From positions 121,226 to 185,225 of the forward strand of contig NZ_CADIKH010000016.1 of the NCBI RefSeq assembly GCF_902859855.1: a stretch of DNA of 64,000 bases, read 5' to 3'. This document shows, piece after piece, positions 1 to 8,854 of the stretch (positions are counted from its first letter, which is position 1; each line of letters begins with the position of its first letter). The notes below the pieces were generated by a model that ran no database searches, was not told the origin of the DNA, and saw nothing but the letters and a program-made list of their open reading frames with translations. The translations under genes were made by a program, and so were the position numbers. Source of the stretch: Paraburkholderia humisilvae (GTDB lineage: Bacteria; Pseudomonadota; Gammaproteobacteria; Burkholderiales; Burkholderiaceae).

Positions 1-612
1 ACGCTCGATACACATCACATTGTGCTGTGCGCGGGCGCGGGCACGCCGGAGCTGGTCGGCATGCTGCCGCACGTGCGTAAGACCGTGTCCGTGCAAACGC
101 GCGCATGTCAGGTGCTGGCGATGCGCGGCCGTGTACCGGATGCGAGCATCGTGATTCCCGATGCGCAATTGTTTATCGCGCCGCAGTATGAAGCGGATGG
201 TTCACCAGTCCTGCTCTATACGCATGGCGCGGACCCGCTGCTGGACAACGGCCGGCGCGCCGTGGTCGATCCGACCCGGTTGCATGCGCAACTGAATGCG
301 CTGAAGTCGTTATTGCCGGGTCTGCATGCGGCGGCGAACGAACGCACGCTGTATCTCGCGCAAAAGACTGAAAGCGCGGCGATGAGCGGCGGCAAGCATC
401 CTAATGGGCCTTACGTCGAGCGGATTGCCGATGGCGTCGTATGCGTGCTGCCCAACAAGCTGTCTCTCGCGATCAATGCCGCGGAAACCGCGCTATCGAT
501 GATCGAGCCCGAACAGGCGCCGCTGCATGCGGAGTCGCTGGTCGGGGTGCGGACCCATCTGCTTCGCGCGGCGGCGGAGATGCGCTTCATGAGCGAGGTG
601 AGCCCTGTATAG
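1..612 (+). CDS. FAD-dependent oxidoreductase, C-terminal part (5' end outside window)
   Basis: The frame is open from the first base and stops at 612, so the gene starts upstream of the window. The visible ~203 residues begin with a hydrophobic strand leading into an AGAGTPEL turn, as in DadA-like flavoproteins where this segment precedes the second FAD contact. A GGKHPNGPYV stretch and a helical tail follow. The nucleotide-binding N-terminus cannot be seen, so the substrate (an amine or amino acid in this superfamily) is unknown. The GTG at 22 lies inside the conserved strand and is unlikely to be the true start. The next gene converges on it. Confidence 0.5.
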   Translation, partial: TLDTHHIVLCAGAGTPELVGMLPHVRKTVSVQTRACQVLAMRGRVPDASIVIPDAQLFIAPQYEADGSPVLLYTHGADPLLDNGRRAVVDPTRLHAQLNALKSLLPGLHAAANERTLYLAQKTESAAMSGGKHPNGPYVERIADGVVCVLPNKLSLAINAAETALSMIEPEQAPLHAESLVGVRTHLLRAAAEMRFMSEVSPV

Positions 613-732
613 GAACATCACCGGCCAGCGCGGCGGATGCAGCGATCAGACGTAGCGAGGCCGATGCCGCAGGCGGACCGCGGCCGTGACCGGCCGACGA
701 CCCGCCTGCGCTTGCGTTTCACCCATTACGCG

Positions 733-3051
733 TCACGACTGCGGGGCCCACGCACCCGAGACGATATTGCGCGCGGACTTGGCGATCCGCACCGGCACCG
801 ACTTGTACGACGGCGTGCGGCTGCGCTTATCGTACGCGTACAACGGCACGAGCGGATTGGCCTCCGGGTAGTACGCGCCACAGCAACCGTCGGGCAGTTG
901 ATACTCGATCACCTTCAGATTGCGCACGACCCGCTCGATACCATCGTTCGACAGCGACACGAGATCGACGAGGTCGCCCGGATGCAGATTGCGCTTCGCG
1001 ATTTCCTGCGCGTTGACGAATACCACGTCGCGCTGGCCGAACACACCGCGATAGCGGTCCGACAGTGAATAGAGCGTCGTGTTGTACTGATCGTGGCTGC
1101 GCATCGTCGTGAGCCACAGCCCGTCGTCTTCGCCATGCCACGGGTCTTCATCGAGGCCTTCGAACACCGCGAAGTTCGCCTTGCCGGTCGCCGTCGCCCA
1201 GATCCTTTCGCGCGCGGTCGACCGCAAATGGAAGCCGCCGGGCACGCGAATACGGGCGTTGTACGCCTCGAACTGCGGGAAGACCTTTTCGATCGCGTCG
1301 CGAATGCTGTCATAGTCGGCCACAAGCGCTTCCCACGGCACCGTCGTTTTGTCGCCGAGCGTCGCACGCGCGATGCCGGCGACGATCGCAGGTTCGCTCA
1401 TCAGATGCTCGGACGCCGGGTCGTTGATGCCCGCTGACGCATGCACCATCGACATCGAGTCTTCGACAGTGATCGACTGCGGCCCGGTCTCCTGAATGTC
1501 GACTTCCGTGCGTCCGAGGCACGGCAGAATCAGCGCTTCCTTCGCATGCACGAGATGGCTGCGGTTGAGCTTCGTCGCGATATGGACGGTCAGCGCGAGA
1601 TTGCGCATCGCCTTTTGCAGCCGCGGCCAGTCGGGAATCGCCGTGGCGAAGTTGCCGCCCAGCGCGATGAACACCTTGCAGTCGCCGGACAACATCGCTT
1701 CGAGCGTCGCCACGACGTCGCGCCCGTGCTGCGGCGACGGCTTGAAGCCGAACGTCTGTTCGATGCGGTCGAGCCATTCCTGTGCGGGCTTCTCGGTGAT
1801 GCCGACCGTGCGGTTACCCTGCACGTTGGAATGGCCGCGCACCGGGCACACGCCCGCGCCTGGCCGACCAATATTGCCGCGCATTAGCGCGAGGTTGGCC
1901 ATTTGCTGGACGTTCTCGGTCCCGCGATGGTGCTGCGTGACCCCCATCCCATAGACGAGGATCACGTTCTTCGCTTCCATGTAAACGTTCGCGACCGCGG
2001 TGAGGTCGGAACGCCGCAGGCCGGAGTTGTGCTCGATCGCGTCCCAGCCTGTCTTGCGCAGATCGTCGACCAGCGCTTCAAAGCCGAGCGTATGAGCCTG
2101 AATGAAATCGACGTCGATTTTTCGCGGCTGGTTGTTCGCGATAGCGTCGTCGTCGGCTTCGACGATCGCTTTCATGATGCCTTTCAACGCGGCGACATCG
2201 CCGCCGACGCGCACCTGATACAGCGGATTGCTGATCGCGGTCCACGTTAGTGTGACCATCTCGATCGGGTTTTGCGGCGCCTGGAAGCGCTCGAGTGCGC
2301 GTTCGCGAAACGGGTTGAACGAAATGATGCGAGCGCCGCGTCGCGCTGCGTCGTGCAGGCTCGTCATCATCCGCGGACTGTTCGTGCCCGGGTTTTGTCC
2401 GAAGATGAAGATCGCATCCGCGTGATCGAAGTCCTCGAGCAGCACAGTGCCCTTACCGACGCCGATCGACTCGGGCAAGCCGACGCTGGTCGCCTCATGG
2501 CACATATTCGAGCAATCGGGAAAGTTGCCGCTGCCGTATTCACGCGCGAACAGCTGATAGAGAAACGCCGCTTCGTTCGATGCGCGGCCCGACGTATAGA
2601 AGTCGGCCTGGTTCGGCGAGTCGAGCGCGTTCAGATGCGCGGCGATCAGCGCGAACGCGTTGTCCCACGAGATCGACACATAACGGTCGGACGCCGCGTC
2701 ATACATCATCGGGTGGGTGAGACGGCCGACCATCTCGAGGTCGAAGTCTTCCCACGCGCTGAGCTCGGTCACGGTATGGTTCGCGAAGAACTCGGGCGTG
2801 CAGCGCGCGGAGGTCGCTTCCCACGCGACCGCTTTCGCCCCGTTTTCGCAGAACTCGAACGACGACGTGTGTTTCGGATCGGGCCACGCACAGCCCGGGC
2901 AGTCGAAGCCTTCCGGCTGGTTCATCCGCAGCAGCGTGCGTGCCCCGAATACGGGAATGCCCTGTTCGGCCAGCGCCTTGCCCGTCGCCTTTAGCGCGCC
3001 CCAGCCGCCGGCCGGTTCGCGATAGACGCGAATCGATTTCCTTTCTGCCAT
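733..3051 (-). CDS. ydeP: FdhF/YdeP-family molybdopterin oxidoreductase
   Basis: 772 aa, the usual length for this bis-MGD enzyme family, which is related to formate dehydrogenase H. Near the N-terminus a cysteine cluster (C51, C54, C68, C84) could bind an Fe-S cluster. A central NMCHEATSVGLPESIG segment places C184 where the molybdenum ligand (Cys or Sec) sits in relatives. A C-terminal molydopterin-binding domain follows (RSHDQYNTT, then a beta-rich end). No signal peptide, so cytoplasmic. The true substrate of YdeP proteins is not established; in E. coli the gene is linked to acid resistance. It lies about 150 bp behind the quinol oxidase operon on the same strand, which could mean functional coupling, but a shared transcript is only inference. 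Confidence 0.85.
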   Translation of the reverse strand: MAERKSIRVYREPAGGWGALKATGKALAEQGIPVFGARTLLRMNQPEGFDCPGCAWPDPKHTSSFEFCENGAKAVAWEATSARCTPEFFANHTVTELSAWEDFDLEMVGRLTHPMMYDAASDRYVSISWDNAFALIAAHLNALDSPNQADFYTSGRASNEAAFLYQLFAREYGSGNFPDCSNMCHEATSVGLPESIGVGKGTVLLEDFDHADAIFIFGQNPGTNSPRMMTSLHDAARRGARIISFNPFRERALERFQAPQNPIEMVTLTWTAISNPLYQVRVGGDVAALKGIMKAIVEADDDAIANNQPRKIDVDFIQAHTLGFEALVDDLRKTGWDAIEHNSGLRRSDLTAVANVYMEAKNVILVYGMGVTQHHRGTENVQQMANLALMRGNIGRPGAGVCPVRGHSNVQGNRTVGITEKPAQEWLDRIEQTFGFKPSPQHGRDVVATLEAMLSGDCKVFIALGGNFATAIPDWPRLQKAMRNLALTVHIATKLNRSHLVHAKEALILPCLGRTEVDIQETGPQSITVEDSMSMVHASAGINDPASEHLMSEPAIVAGIARATLGDKTTVPWEALVADYDSIRDAIEKVFPQFEAYNARIRVPGGFHLRSTARERIWATATGKANFAVFEGLDEDPWHGEDDGLWLTTMRSHDQYNTTLYSLSDRYRGVFGQRDVVFVNAQEIAKRNLHPGDLVDLVSLSNDGIERVVRNLKVIEYQLPDGCCGAYYPEANPLVPLYAYDKRSRTPSYKSVPVRIAKSARNIVSGAWAPQS

Positions 3052-3199
3052 GGTGCCCCCTTCCTACGTGTCGGGATTAAGAGAAGCAATGTTATGCAGA
3101 GGCGCTGCGCGCCTCTTTCGAGATTGCCAATGGATTTTCGAAACACACGTACGCCTGCATGCGACCCGGACGTGACGGTGCGAGAGGCGGCGACGCCGG

Positions 3200-3460
3200 T
3201 CAGCGGTGCACCGCCCACTGCACGAGCAGGTGGAATGGCAGCACGAAGAGAAAAGTTGCGCCAAAACCCGCGCACCACAGAATGACGAGCCACATGATCT
3301 GGTTCGCCAGCGTGCGCGGCCGGGCCGCGGGTCGTGCGGGGCGCGGGGGGCGTCGTTGTGCAGGCTGAATTGCAAGCTGCATGGCCGCCTGCCTGACGAA
3401 CGCTTCCACCGGTTGTTCCGCAGTGTGTTTGACGGATGGGTCAATGATAGATTCCGGCAT
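3200..3460 (-). CDS. small single-TM protein at the end of the cio operon (DUF2474-like)
   Basis: 86 aa. The first ~50 residues are polar and Pro/Arg-rich; the C-terminal part is one transmembrane segment (MWLVILWCAGFGATFLFVL) with a short tail. It lies 61 bp behind cioB on the same strand. Short one-TM proteins in this position (CydX, DUF2474) are bd-oxidase accessory subunits, and the W-L-V-x-x-W start of the membrane helix fits DUF2474 loosely. The long polar N-terminus is unusual for those peptides. Assignment comes from position and topology, not clear similarity. Confidence 0.55.
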   Translation of the reverse strand: MPESIIDPSVKHTAEQPVEAFVRQAAMQLAIQPAQRRPPRPARPAARPRTLANQIMWLVILWCAGFGATFLFVLPFHLLVQWAVHR

Positions 3461-3521
3461 GATCGATCTCCTTCGGCGCGTGTTGCGGTCGTCACCTTGC
3501 AGTGCGAAATGATTGCGTCGG

Positions 3522-4520
3522 CTACTCGTAACGTGCGCCGGGTTCGACCTTGCCGCGAAATACCCAGTAACCTGCCGTGGTATACGCGGTGATGATCGGA
3601 ATAATGATGACTGCGCCCACTAACGTGAACACCTGACTCGAGCGCGGCGCGGCCGCATCGGCGAGTGTGATCGTGTTCGGAATCGCGTAGGGCCAGATGC
3701 TGACGAGCAAGCCGATGTAGCCGAGCAGCACCAGCGTGAGCGCGAGGATGAACGGCATGCCGTCGCTGCGCCGTTTCACCGCCCGATACATCAAGGCCGC
3801 GACGATCAGCACGAGCGCTGGCACCGGATAGAGCCGGTAGCGAAACGGCGACTCAAACCAGCGCGCGGCGATATGCGGGTCGGTGAGCGGCGTCCAGATC
3901 GACACTGCGGCGATAAAGCCGAGCAGCACCAGCGTGAGCGGGCCGATCAGGTCGTGCATCCGGCTTTGCAGATCGCCGCTCGTCTTCAGCACGAGAAACC
4001 CGCAGCCGAGCAGCGCATAAGTGATCATGAGCCCCATGCCGGCCAGGAAGCCGAATGGGGTGACCCAGAAAAACGGATCGCCGGAGAACACACCGTTGGT
4101 GGTTGGAATGCCGTGCAGATAGGCACCCAGAATCATGCCCTGAAAGAACGCCGCGCCGGCCGAGCCGCCGACAAACGAGAGGTTCCACAGGTTTTTGGTG
4201 CGCGTCGCCTTGCCGCGGATCTCGAACGACACGCCGCGAAAGATCAGGCAGATCAGCATAAAGATGATCGGCAGATAAAGCGCCGACAGCACGATCGAGT
4301 AGACCGCTGGAAACACCGCGAGCAACGCGGCGCCGCCTAGCACGAGCCAGGTCTCGTTGCCGTCCCAGACGGGCGCGATCGTGTGCATCATCATGTCGCG
4401 TTCGCCTTCGTCCGGGAAGAACGGAAAGATGATGCCGATGCCGAGATCGAAGCCGTCGAGTGCGACGTACATGAAAATGCCGAGCGCAATGATTGCGGCC
4501 CATATCGTGGTGATGACCAT
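3522..4520 (-). CDS. cioB: cytochrome bd-type (cyanide-insensitive) quinol oxidase subunit II
   Basis: 332 aa polytopic inner-membrane protein, eight or so hydrophobic segments. The N-terminus MVITTIWAAIIALGIFMYV followed by LDGFDLGIGIIF and the WDGNETWLVLGG motif are hallmarks of CydB/CioB. It partners subunit I to oxidise quinol and reduce O2 without proton pumping. The open frame runs far upstream, but the start at 4520 is supported by GGAGGG six bases before the ATG and by the family N-terminus; the upstream part is a GC-driven extension. It follows cioA by 128 bp on the same strand. Confidence 0.93.
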   Translation of the reverse strand: MVITTIWAAIIALGIFMYVALDGFDLGIGIIFPFFPDEGERDMMMHTIAPVWDGNETWLVLGGAALLAVFPAVYSIVLSALYLPIIFMLICLIFRGVSFEIRGKATRTKNLWNLSFVGGSAGAAFFQGMILGAYLHGIPTTNGVFSGDPFFWVTPFGFLAGMGLMITYALLGCGFLVLKTSGDLQSRMHDLIGPLTLVLLGFIAAVSIWTPLTDPHIAARWFESPFRYRLYPVPALVLIVAALMYRAVKRRSDGMPFILALTLVLLGYIGLLVSIWPYAIPNTITLADAAAPRSSQVFTLVGAVIIIPIITAYTTAGYWVFRGKVEPGARYE

Positions 4521-4648
4521 GCGACCCTCCGTGCGTGGCGTTGGTGCTTCGTTGGTACGCAGCGGGCGAAACCGCGACTGCGCTGCAGTGTGTTTCGTCA
4601 GTGATTCGTTAAAAGACCGAGGGCGGTTCGATCGCTCGAAGCGCGCTG

Positions 4649-6043
4649 CTATTCGGCCACGGCAAGCGGCCGTCGGCCGGTTGCCGGGTCGTCGCGCGAC
4701 TGCGCGGCGGACGCCGGCGTGCGTTCGTCGCCGGCCTGCGGGCCGATGCGGATCAGCTTCAGGATGTAGAAAGCGCCGGTGCCGAACACGAGGAAGTAAA
4801 CGATCACGAAGATCAGCAGCGAGATGCCGGCCGCCTGCGGTGTAATGGGTGACAGCGCGTCCGATGTGCGCAGTTGCCCATACACCACCCACGGCTGACG
4901 CCCGACCTCGGTCGTGATCCAGCCGGCAATCAGCGAGACGAAACCGGCCGGCCCCATCAGCACGGTCAGCCAGTTGAACCAGCGGGTTTCGAACAGGCGC
5001 CCGCCGCGCCGCAGCGCGGCGCCGATCAGCGCGGTGAAGATCATCAGGAAGCCGAGGCCCGCCATGATGCGGAAGGTCCAGAAGATAATCGACGAGTTGG
5101 GCCGGTCTTCCTTCGGAAACTCCTTGAGGCCCTTGATTTCGCCATCCCACGAGTGGGTCAGGATCAGGCTGCCCAGGTGCGGAATCTGGATCGCATAGCG
5201 CGTCACTTCCGCGTTCATATCGGGAAAGCCGATCAGGTTCAGCGCCGTGCCGCCGTGCTCGGTTTCCCACAGGCCTTCGATCGCGGCGATCTTCGCCGGC
5301 TGGTACTTGCGCGTGTTCAGACCGTGCTGGTCGCCGACCACCGCCTGGATTGGCGCGAGAACCAGCAGCAGCCACAGCGCCATCGAATAGGTGGTCTTGA
5401 CCGCCGCATCGCGCCGGCCCTTCAGCAGATGCCAGCCGCCCGTCGCCGCCACCACCAGCGCCGCGACAATAAACGCGGCAATCGCCATATGCGCGAGGCG
5501 ATATGGGAACGACGGATTAAAGATCACCTTGAACCAGTCGACCGGCACCACGTGCCCGTTCTCGATGATGAAACCCTGCGGCGTCTGCATCCAGCTATTC
5601 GACGCCAGAATCCAGAACGTCGACATCAGTGTGCCGAGCGCGACCAGCAGTGTCGCGCCGAAGTGCAGTTTCGGTCCGACCTTTTCCCAGCCAAACAGCA
5701 TGACGCCGAGAAAGCCGGCTTCGAGAAAGAACGCGGTCATCACTTCATAGGTGAGCAGCGGTCCGGAGATGGGGCCGGCGAAGCGCGCGAAGCCGGACCA
5801 GTTGGTGCCGAACTGATAGGCCATCACCACGCCGGACACCACGCCCATACCGAAACCGATCGCGAAGATCTTCGCCCAGTAGTGGCACAGTTCCTTGTAA
5901 TGCGGCTTACCCGTTTTCAGCCAGGCGAATTCGAGGACGGCGAGAAAGCTTGCGAGGCCGATGCTCAGTGCCGGGAAGATGATATGCACCGCAACCGTGA
6001 ACCCAAACTGAATACGGGAAAGTTCAAGTGCGCTCGGATCCAT
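4649..6043 (-). CDS. cioA: cytochrome bd-type (cyanide-insensitive) quinol oxidase subunit I
   Basis: 464 aa, with the expected haem ligands: H20 (b595), H185 and M327 (b558), plus E100 and E108 in the haem b595/d region. GRQPW follows at 381-385. The periplasmic Q-loop between the fifth and sixth helices is short, which separates CIO/short-loop oxidases from E. coli CydA. GAGGGA lies just upstream of the ATG. First gene of cioA-cioB-small TM protein. This oxidase type supports respiration under low oxygen or with cyanide or other haem-copper oxidase inhibitors. The C-terminal ~30 residues are polar. Confidence 0.93.
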   Translation of the reverse strand: MDPSALELSRIQFGFTVAVHIIFPALSIGLASFLAVLEFAWLKTGKPHYKELCHYWAKIFAIGFGMGVVSGVVMAYQFGTNWSGFARFAGPISGPLLTYEVMTAFFLEAGFLGVMLFGWEKVGPKLHFGATLLVALGTLMSTFWILASNSWMQTPQGFIIENGHVVPVDWFKVIFNPSFPYRLAHMAIAAFIVAALVVAATGGWHLLKGRRDAAVKTTYSMALWLLLVLAPIQAVVGDQHGLNTRKYQPAKIAAIEGLWETEHGGTALNLIGFPDMNAEVTRYAIQIPHLGSLILTHSWDGEIKGLKEFPKEDRPNSSIIFWTFRIMAGLGFLMIFTALIGAALRRGGRLFETRWFNWLTVLMGPAGFVSLIAGWITTEVGRQPWVVYGQLRTSDALSPITPQAAGISLLIFVIVYFLVFGTGAFYILKLIRIGPQAGDERTPASAAQSRDDPATGRRPLAVAE

Positions 6044-6192
6044 TGTCGTCCCTCGCTTGTGTGGTTGCTTCGTGAAGACAGGATACGCGGCGACGCTCGT
6101 ATGAGCGCGTCGTCGGCAGGTGCGTTTCGCCCGGTTCTACGCAAGATATATGCGCAACCCGGGCGATGGAAGTCTACGGGCGTAGTGCGCGG

Positions 6193-6208
6193 CTAAACGA
6201 AGGTTTAG
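6193..6208. promoter_or_regulatory. inverted repeat upstream of cioA (possible operator)
   Basis: CTAAAC-GAAG-GTTTAG, a perfect 6-bp inverted repeat with a 4-bp spacer, lies in the 289-bp gap between the ArsR-type gene and cioA, about 150 bp before the cioA start. Size and placement fit a repressor site, possibly for the ArsR-family protein encoded just upstream. Short repeats of this kind also occur by chance. Confidence 0.25.
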
Positions 6209-6332
6209 GGTACATCCGTTCGCGCGCCGACGCTGTTCCGCGTGTGTCCGCGCCTATCAAGGCGGGCGCGCGGGAGCAGGGATGATGAATCAGGTTGGGT
6301 CCCGCGCGAACGGCGGCAGTCCGAAGCGTGCG

Positions 6333-6659
6333 TTATAGAAAATTTTCGGACTTCAGCGCAACGGGCCCGCACGCTTGTCCGGCGCAGCAGCGTCCCATCA
6401 GGTACACAAGCAGCGCGTTGATCTCGTCGTAGCGCGCCACATAGATCACCGAGCGGCCGTGCCGATGGCGCGACACCAGTTTCGCGTCGAGCAGACGCCG
6501 CAGATGCGGTGAAAGCGAAGGGACGGGGGTGTCGATGAACGCCGCAAGCTTGTCGATAGACAAGCCCGCCGGCCCGAATTGGACGAGTGTCCGGAAAACC
6601 GTGAGCCGCGACTCTTGCGCGAGCGCATCGAGCGCGATAAGGGCGTCGGTGGATTCCAT
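6333..6659 (-). CDS. ArsR/SmtB-family winged-helix regulator
   Basis: 108 aa, a typical one-domain ArsR length. ALDALAQESRLTVFRTLVQ is the family start helix and SPHLRRLLDAKLVSRHRHGR the recognition helix plus wing. The C-terminal RCCAGQACGP carries three cysteines that could bind a metal or sense oxidants, though similar Cys-rich tails occur in many uncharacterised members. It sits directly upstream of cioA on the same strand, 289 bp away, so it is a candidate local repressor of the oxidase operon (inference). Confidence 0.85.
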   Translation of the reverse strand: MESTDALIALDALAQESRLTVFRTLVQFGPAGLSIDKLAAFIDTPVPSLSPHLRRLLDAKLVSRHRHGRSVIYVARYDEINALLVYLMGRCCAGQACGPVALKSENFL

Positions 6660-6724
6660 CAGTGTGAGCGGCTATGGCGCCCGTGGTATGCGCCGCTGCG
6701 CGGTCGCGGTGGTTTGACTGTGCG

Positions 6725-7747
6725 TTATGTGCAGGAAGCCGGTGCGTCGGGGTCGTTTTCGCCTTTGCTTTCGTTTTCGCTTTCACTTTCGCCGGCCTTG
6801 CCCGTCGCGTCGTGTGCGCGGCGCGCGTACGTCAACGGTGCGACGCCGTATTCTTCCTTGAATGCGCGGCTGAAATTCGATGCGTTCGAGAAGCCGCAAC
6901 GGAAGGCGATTTCCTTCGACATCACGCGATCCACCGGTGTCTCGGCGAGCAGTCGCGCCGCATGCGAAAGGCGCACCGACCATACATAGCGCATCGGCGA
7001 GCGTCCTTCGGACCGAAACACGCGGCTCAAATAATTGGCGGAGACATTCAGTTCCTCGGCGATCTTCGCGACAGTCAGATCGGGGTCGCCGATCGAGCGC
7101 GCGATAACCTGCCGCGCGCGCAACGCGAGCGCGGCGGCGGAGCGAGCCTGCGTCTGACTCGGCGCATCGCCGATCACGATGTCGAAGCATTCGAGGCATT
7201 GGTCGCCCAGACGATCGAGCAGTTTGGTGCTGATCGCGTACGCGTGCCGCGCGGTGAATGACACATAGTCGCGTACCGCGGCGACGTCGGGCGACTTCAG
7301 GTCGGGGAAATACAGATCGTTCAACGTATAGCGAATGCCACGGTCGCGCAGCGATTGCTTCGGGATGCGAAGGGAGATAATGCGCGTCGGCTCCCGATAT
7401 TGATCGTGGAATGCTCGTGCCGGGTCGACCAGTACAATCCCGCCCGCGTCGATGCGATGCGTGTTGCCGTTCTGTTCGATTGTCATCGAGCCACTTTCCA
7501 CCTGCTTGAGCAGCATATATTCGCCAAGCCACACCGGCGTGCGCTGCATCACCGGCGACAGCCGTAGCCACGCCAGTTCGGCATCGGTGAGCTTTAACGG
7601 GCCTGCCCGCCATTGCGTGAAGATTGAGTGACCGGCCCGCGTGGTATCGAGCCTGCAATCCAGACCGAATCGGTTTGCCATCTCCTCGGTCCATTGACGG
7701 CGGCTGGAGAGGTTGCCGCCGGCGCTCGTATAGCTGATTGTCTGCAT
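6725..7747 (-). CDS. AraC-family transcriptional regulator
   Basis: 340 aa. Residues ~1-190 form a cupin-like sensor domain (AraC-binding-2 type: IEQNGNTHRIDAGGIVLVDP, then RIISLRIPK). Residues ~215-315 hold two helix-turn-helix motifs (LTVAKIAEELNVSANYLSRV and KEIAFRCGFSNASNFSRAFK). The last ~25 residues are a low-complexity Glu/Ser/Lys/Asn tail absent from typical members. This architecture is common in regulators of aromatic or quaternary-amine catabolism, but no catabolic operon adjoins, so the target is unknown. It lies upstream of the ArsR gene on the same strand. Confidence 0.88.
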   Translation of the reverse strand: MQTISYTSAGGNLSSRRQWTEEMANRFGLDCRLDTTRAGHSIFTQWRAGPLKLTDAELAWLRLSPVMQRTPVWLGEYMLLKQVESGSMTIEQNGNTHRIDAGGIVLVDPARAFHDQYREPTRIISLRIPKQSLRDRGIRYTLNDLYFPDLKSPDVAAVRDYVSFTARHAYAISTKLLDRLGDQCLECFDIVIGDAPSQTQARSAAALALRARQVIARSIGDPDLTVAKIAEELNVSANYLSRVFRSEGRSPMRYVWSVRLSHAARLLAETPVDRVMSKEIAFRCGFSNASNFSRAFKEEYGVAPLTYARRAHDATGKAGESESENESKGENDPDAPASCT

Positions 7748-8050
7748 GGTCGGACTGGGATTGAGTCTCTGTCGTCGCGTTTAGCGCCCGCCGGTCGACG
7801 GGCGCCGCTGTTCGATGAAAAACACGTTGTGCTTACACTTTATTCCGTGCAGCTAACGCGACGAACTACCATGAACAGCGTGAATGCCAGTTGCAGAACA
7901 TCAGTTGCGCAGCACAGTCAAGTCATCTGGCAGGGCGGTCTATCGGGTGAGCGTATGGACAATGTGTCGGCGCACGCGTTACATACGATAAATGGCGCTG
8001 CGCCGGCCGCGAAGGGCCGCGATGAATTGGCATTCCGAACCGAGCGGCGA
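7748..8050. other. 303-bp intergenic region upstream of the AraC gene
   Basis: No convincing gene. It carries the promoter side of the AraC-family gene and the 3' side of the DUF2165 gene. A hairpin-forming repeat (GCGCCCG, 8-nt loop, CGGGCGC; 7784-7805) lies 37 bp before the AraC start and would fall in its 5' leader. Open frames here are short and have no recognisable family. Confidence 0.5.
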
Positions 8051-8548
8051 TTAACTCAAAAGATCCTCATCGCGCTGATTGACGAAGACCAGCACGCCAG
8101 TAATAGCGACATAGAAACGGAACGCCGCTTGCTGGCCGTTCCATATCTTCGACTGCCACATCGCGAACCATTCGCCGCCGATCACCATAAAGCCGAAGAA
8201 CCAGACGAGGAATCCCACCGCGAAGCCCGCGACCACGCAGCCTTTCGCGTGGTTGAACCGCGCGCCGCTCGCATGACGCTTGCGCCACAGCACGACTGAA
8301 CCGGCGACGAGCAGCAGGCACGTCATGAATTCGCCGGCGATGATCAACCCGTAGCTCAGTTGCCACCACACCGGATTGGTCGTCGCCCGGTCAAGCAGCG
8401 CGTTGTGTGCAAAGGTGGTGTCCATGCTCAGCACGTGCTGGACGAACCTGTAGTTCGAGCCGTAGTCGGCAAGGTTGTCGAAGGTGACGACGCCTGCGAA
8501 TGCGGCGAGCATCGCGGTCATCATGATTTTGGCGAGGCGAATAGTCAT
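8051..8548 (-). CDS. DUF2165 small integral membrane protein
   Basis: 165 aa with four predicted membrane segments. The conserved DUF2165 core is visible: TFDNLADYGSNYRFVQHVLS followed by MDTTF, an AGEFMTCLLL helix and the FGFMVIGGEWFAMWQS segment. Function is unknown for the family. The ATG at 8548 gives the canonical N-terminus; an in-frame GTG three codons upstream is an alternative and the longer open frame lacks family support. It is divergent from the flavoprotein gene at 8855. Confidence 0.82.
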   Translation of the reverse strand: MTIRLAKIMMTAMLAAFAGVVTFDNLADYGSNYRFVQHVLSMDTTFAHNALLDRATTNPVWWQLSYGLIIAGEFMTCLLLVAGSVVLWRKRHASGARFNHAKGCVVAGFAVGFLVWFFGFMVIGGEWFAMWQSKIWNGQQAAFRFYVAITGVLVFVNQRDEDLLS

Positions 8549-8854
8549 CGGGTTCACGTGCTGATTGGCTATCCCTCTGGAACAGTTCACGCACGGCGCT
8601 ATTCCGCATCGCCTCCGTAAAGCTCCCCGCATGGGCCCGCATTGCCCATTTACCTGTCGCGAGGAGCGATTCGCCGATAGGGAAAAGCAGGAATATTGGC
8701 CGGCCTCGGGCGTTAAGTGAAAACAGGCGGAAGACCTACGCAAAATGGATGGCGCCGCCTGCCGCGCTTATTGCGCGTTTTGGCCTCGATTTGGCCCAAT
8801 TTGCACGCTTTGCCCGGGTCTCCGACGGCAGGGCGGCTCCCATCAGGAGTCAGC
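8549..8854. other. divergent promoter region, DUF2165 gene / flavoprotein gene
   Basis: 306 bp between two divergently read genes. No gene recognised. AGGAG at 8845-8849 is the ribosome binding site for the gene at 8855. No clear -35/-10 pair or operator could be defended by eye. Confidence 0.5.

Noticed and set aside
4521..5375. Long open extension upstream of cioB on the minus strand
   Set aside because: It runs antisense-frame through cioA with a composition-driven Arg/Gly/Ala-rich translation; cioB has a clear ribosome binding site and family start at 4520.
8717..8854. N-terminal extension of the flavoprotein as a targeting sequence
   Set aside because: The extension is basic without a signal-peptide pattern, and AGGAG sits directly before the ATG at 8855.
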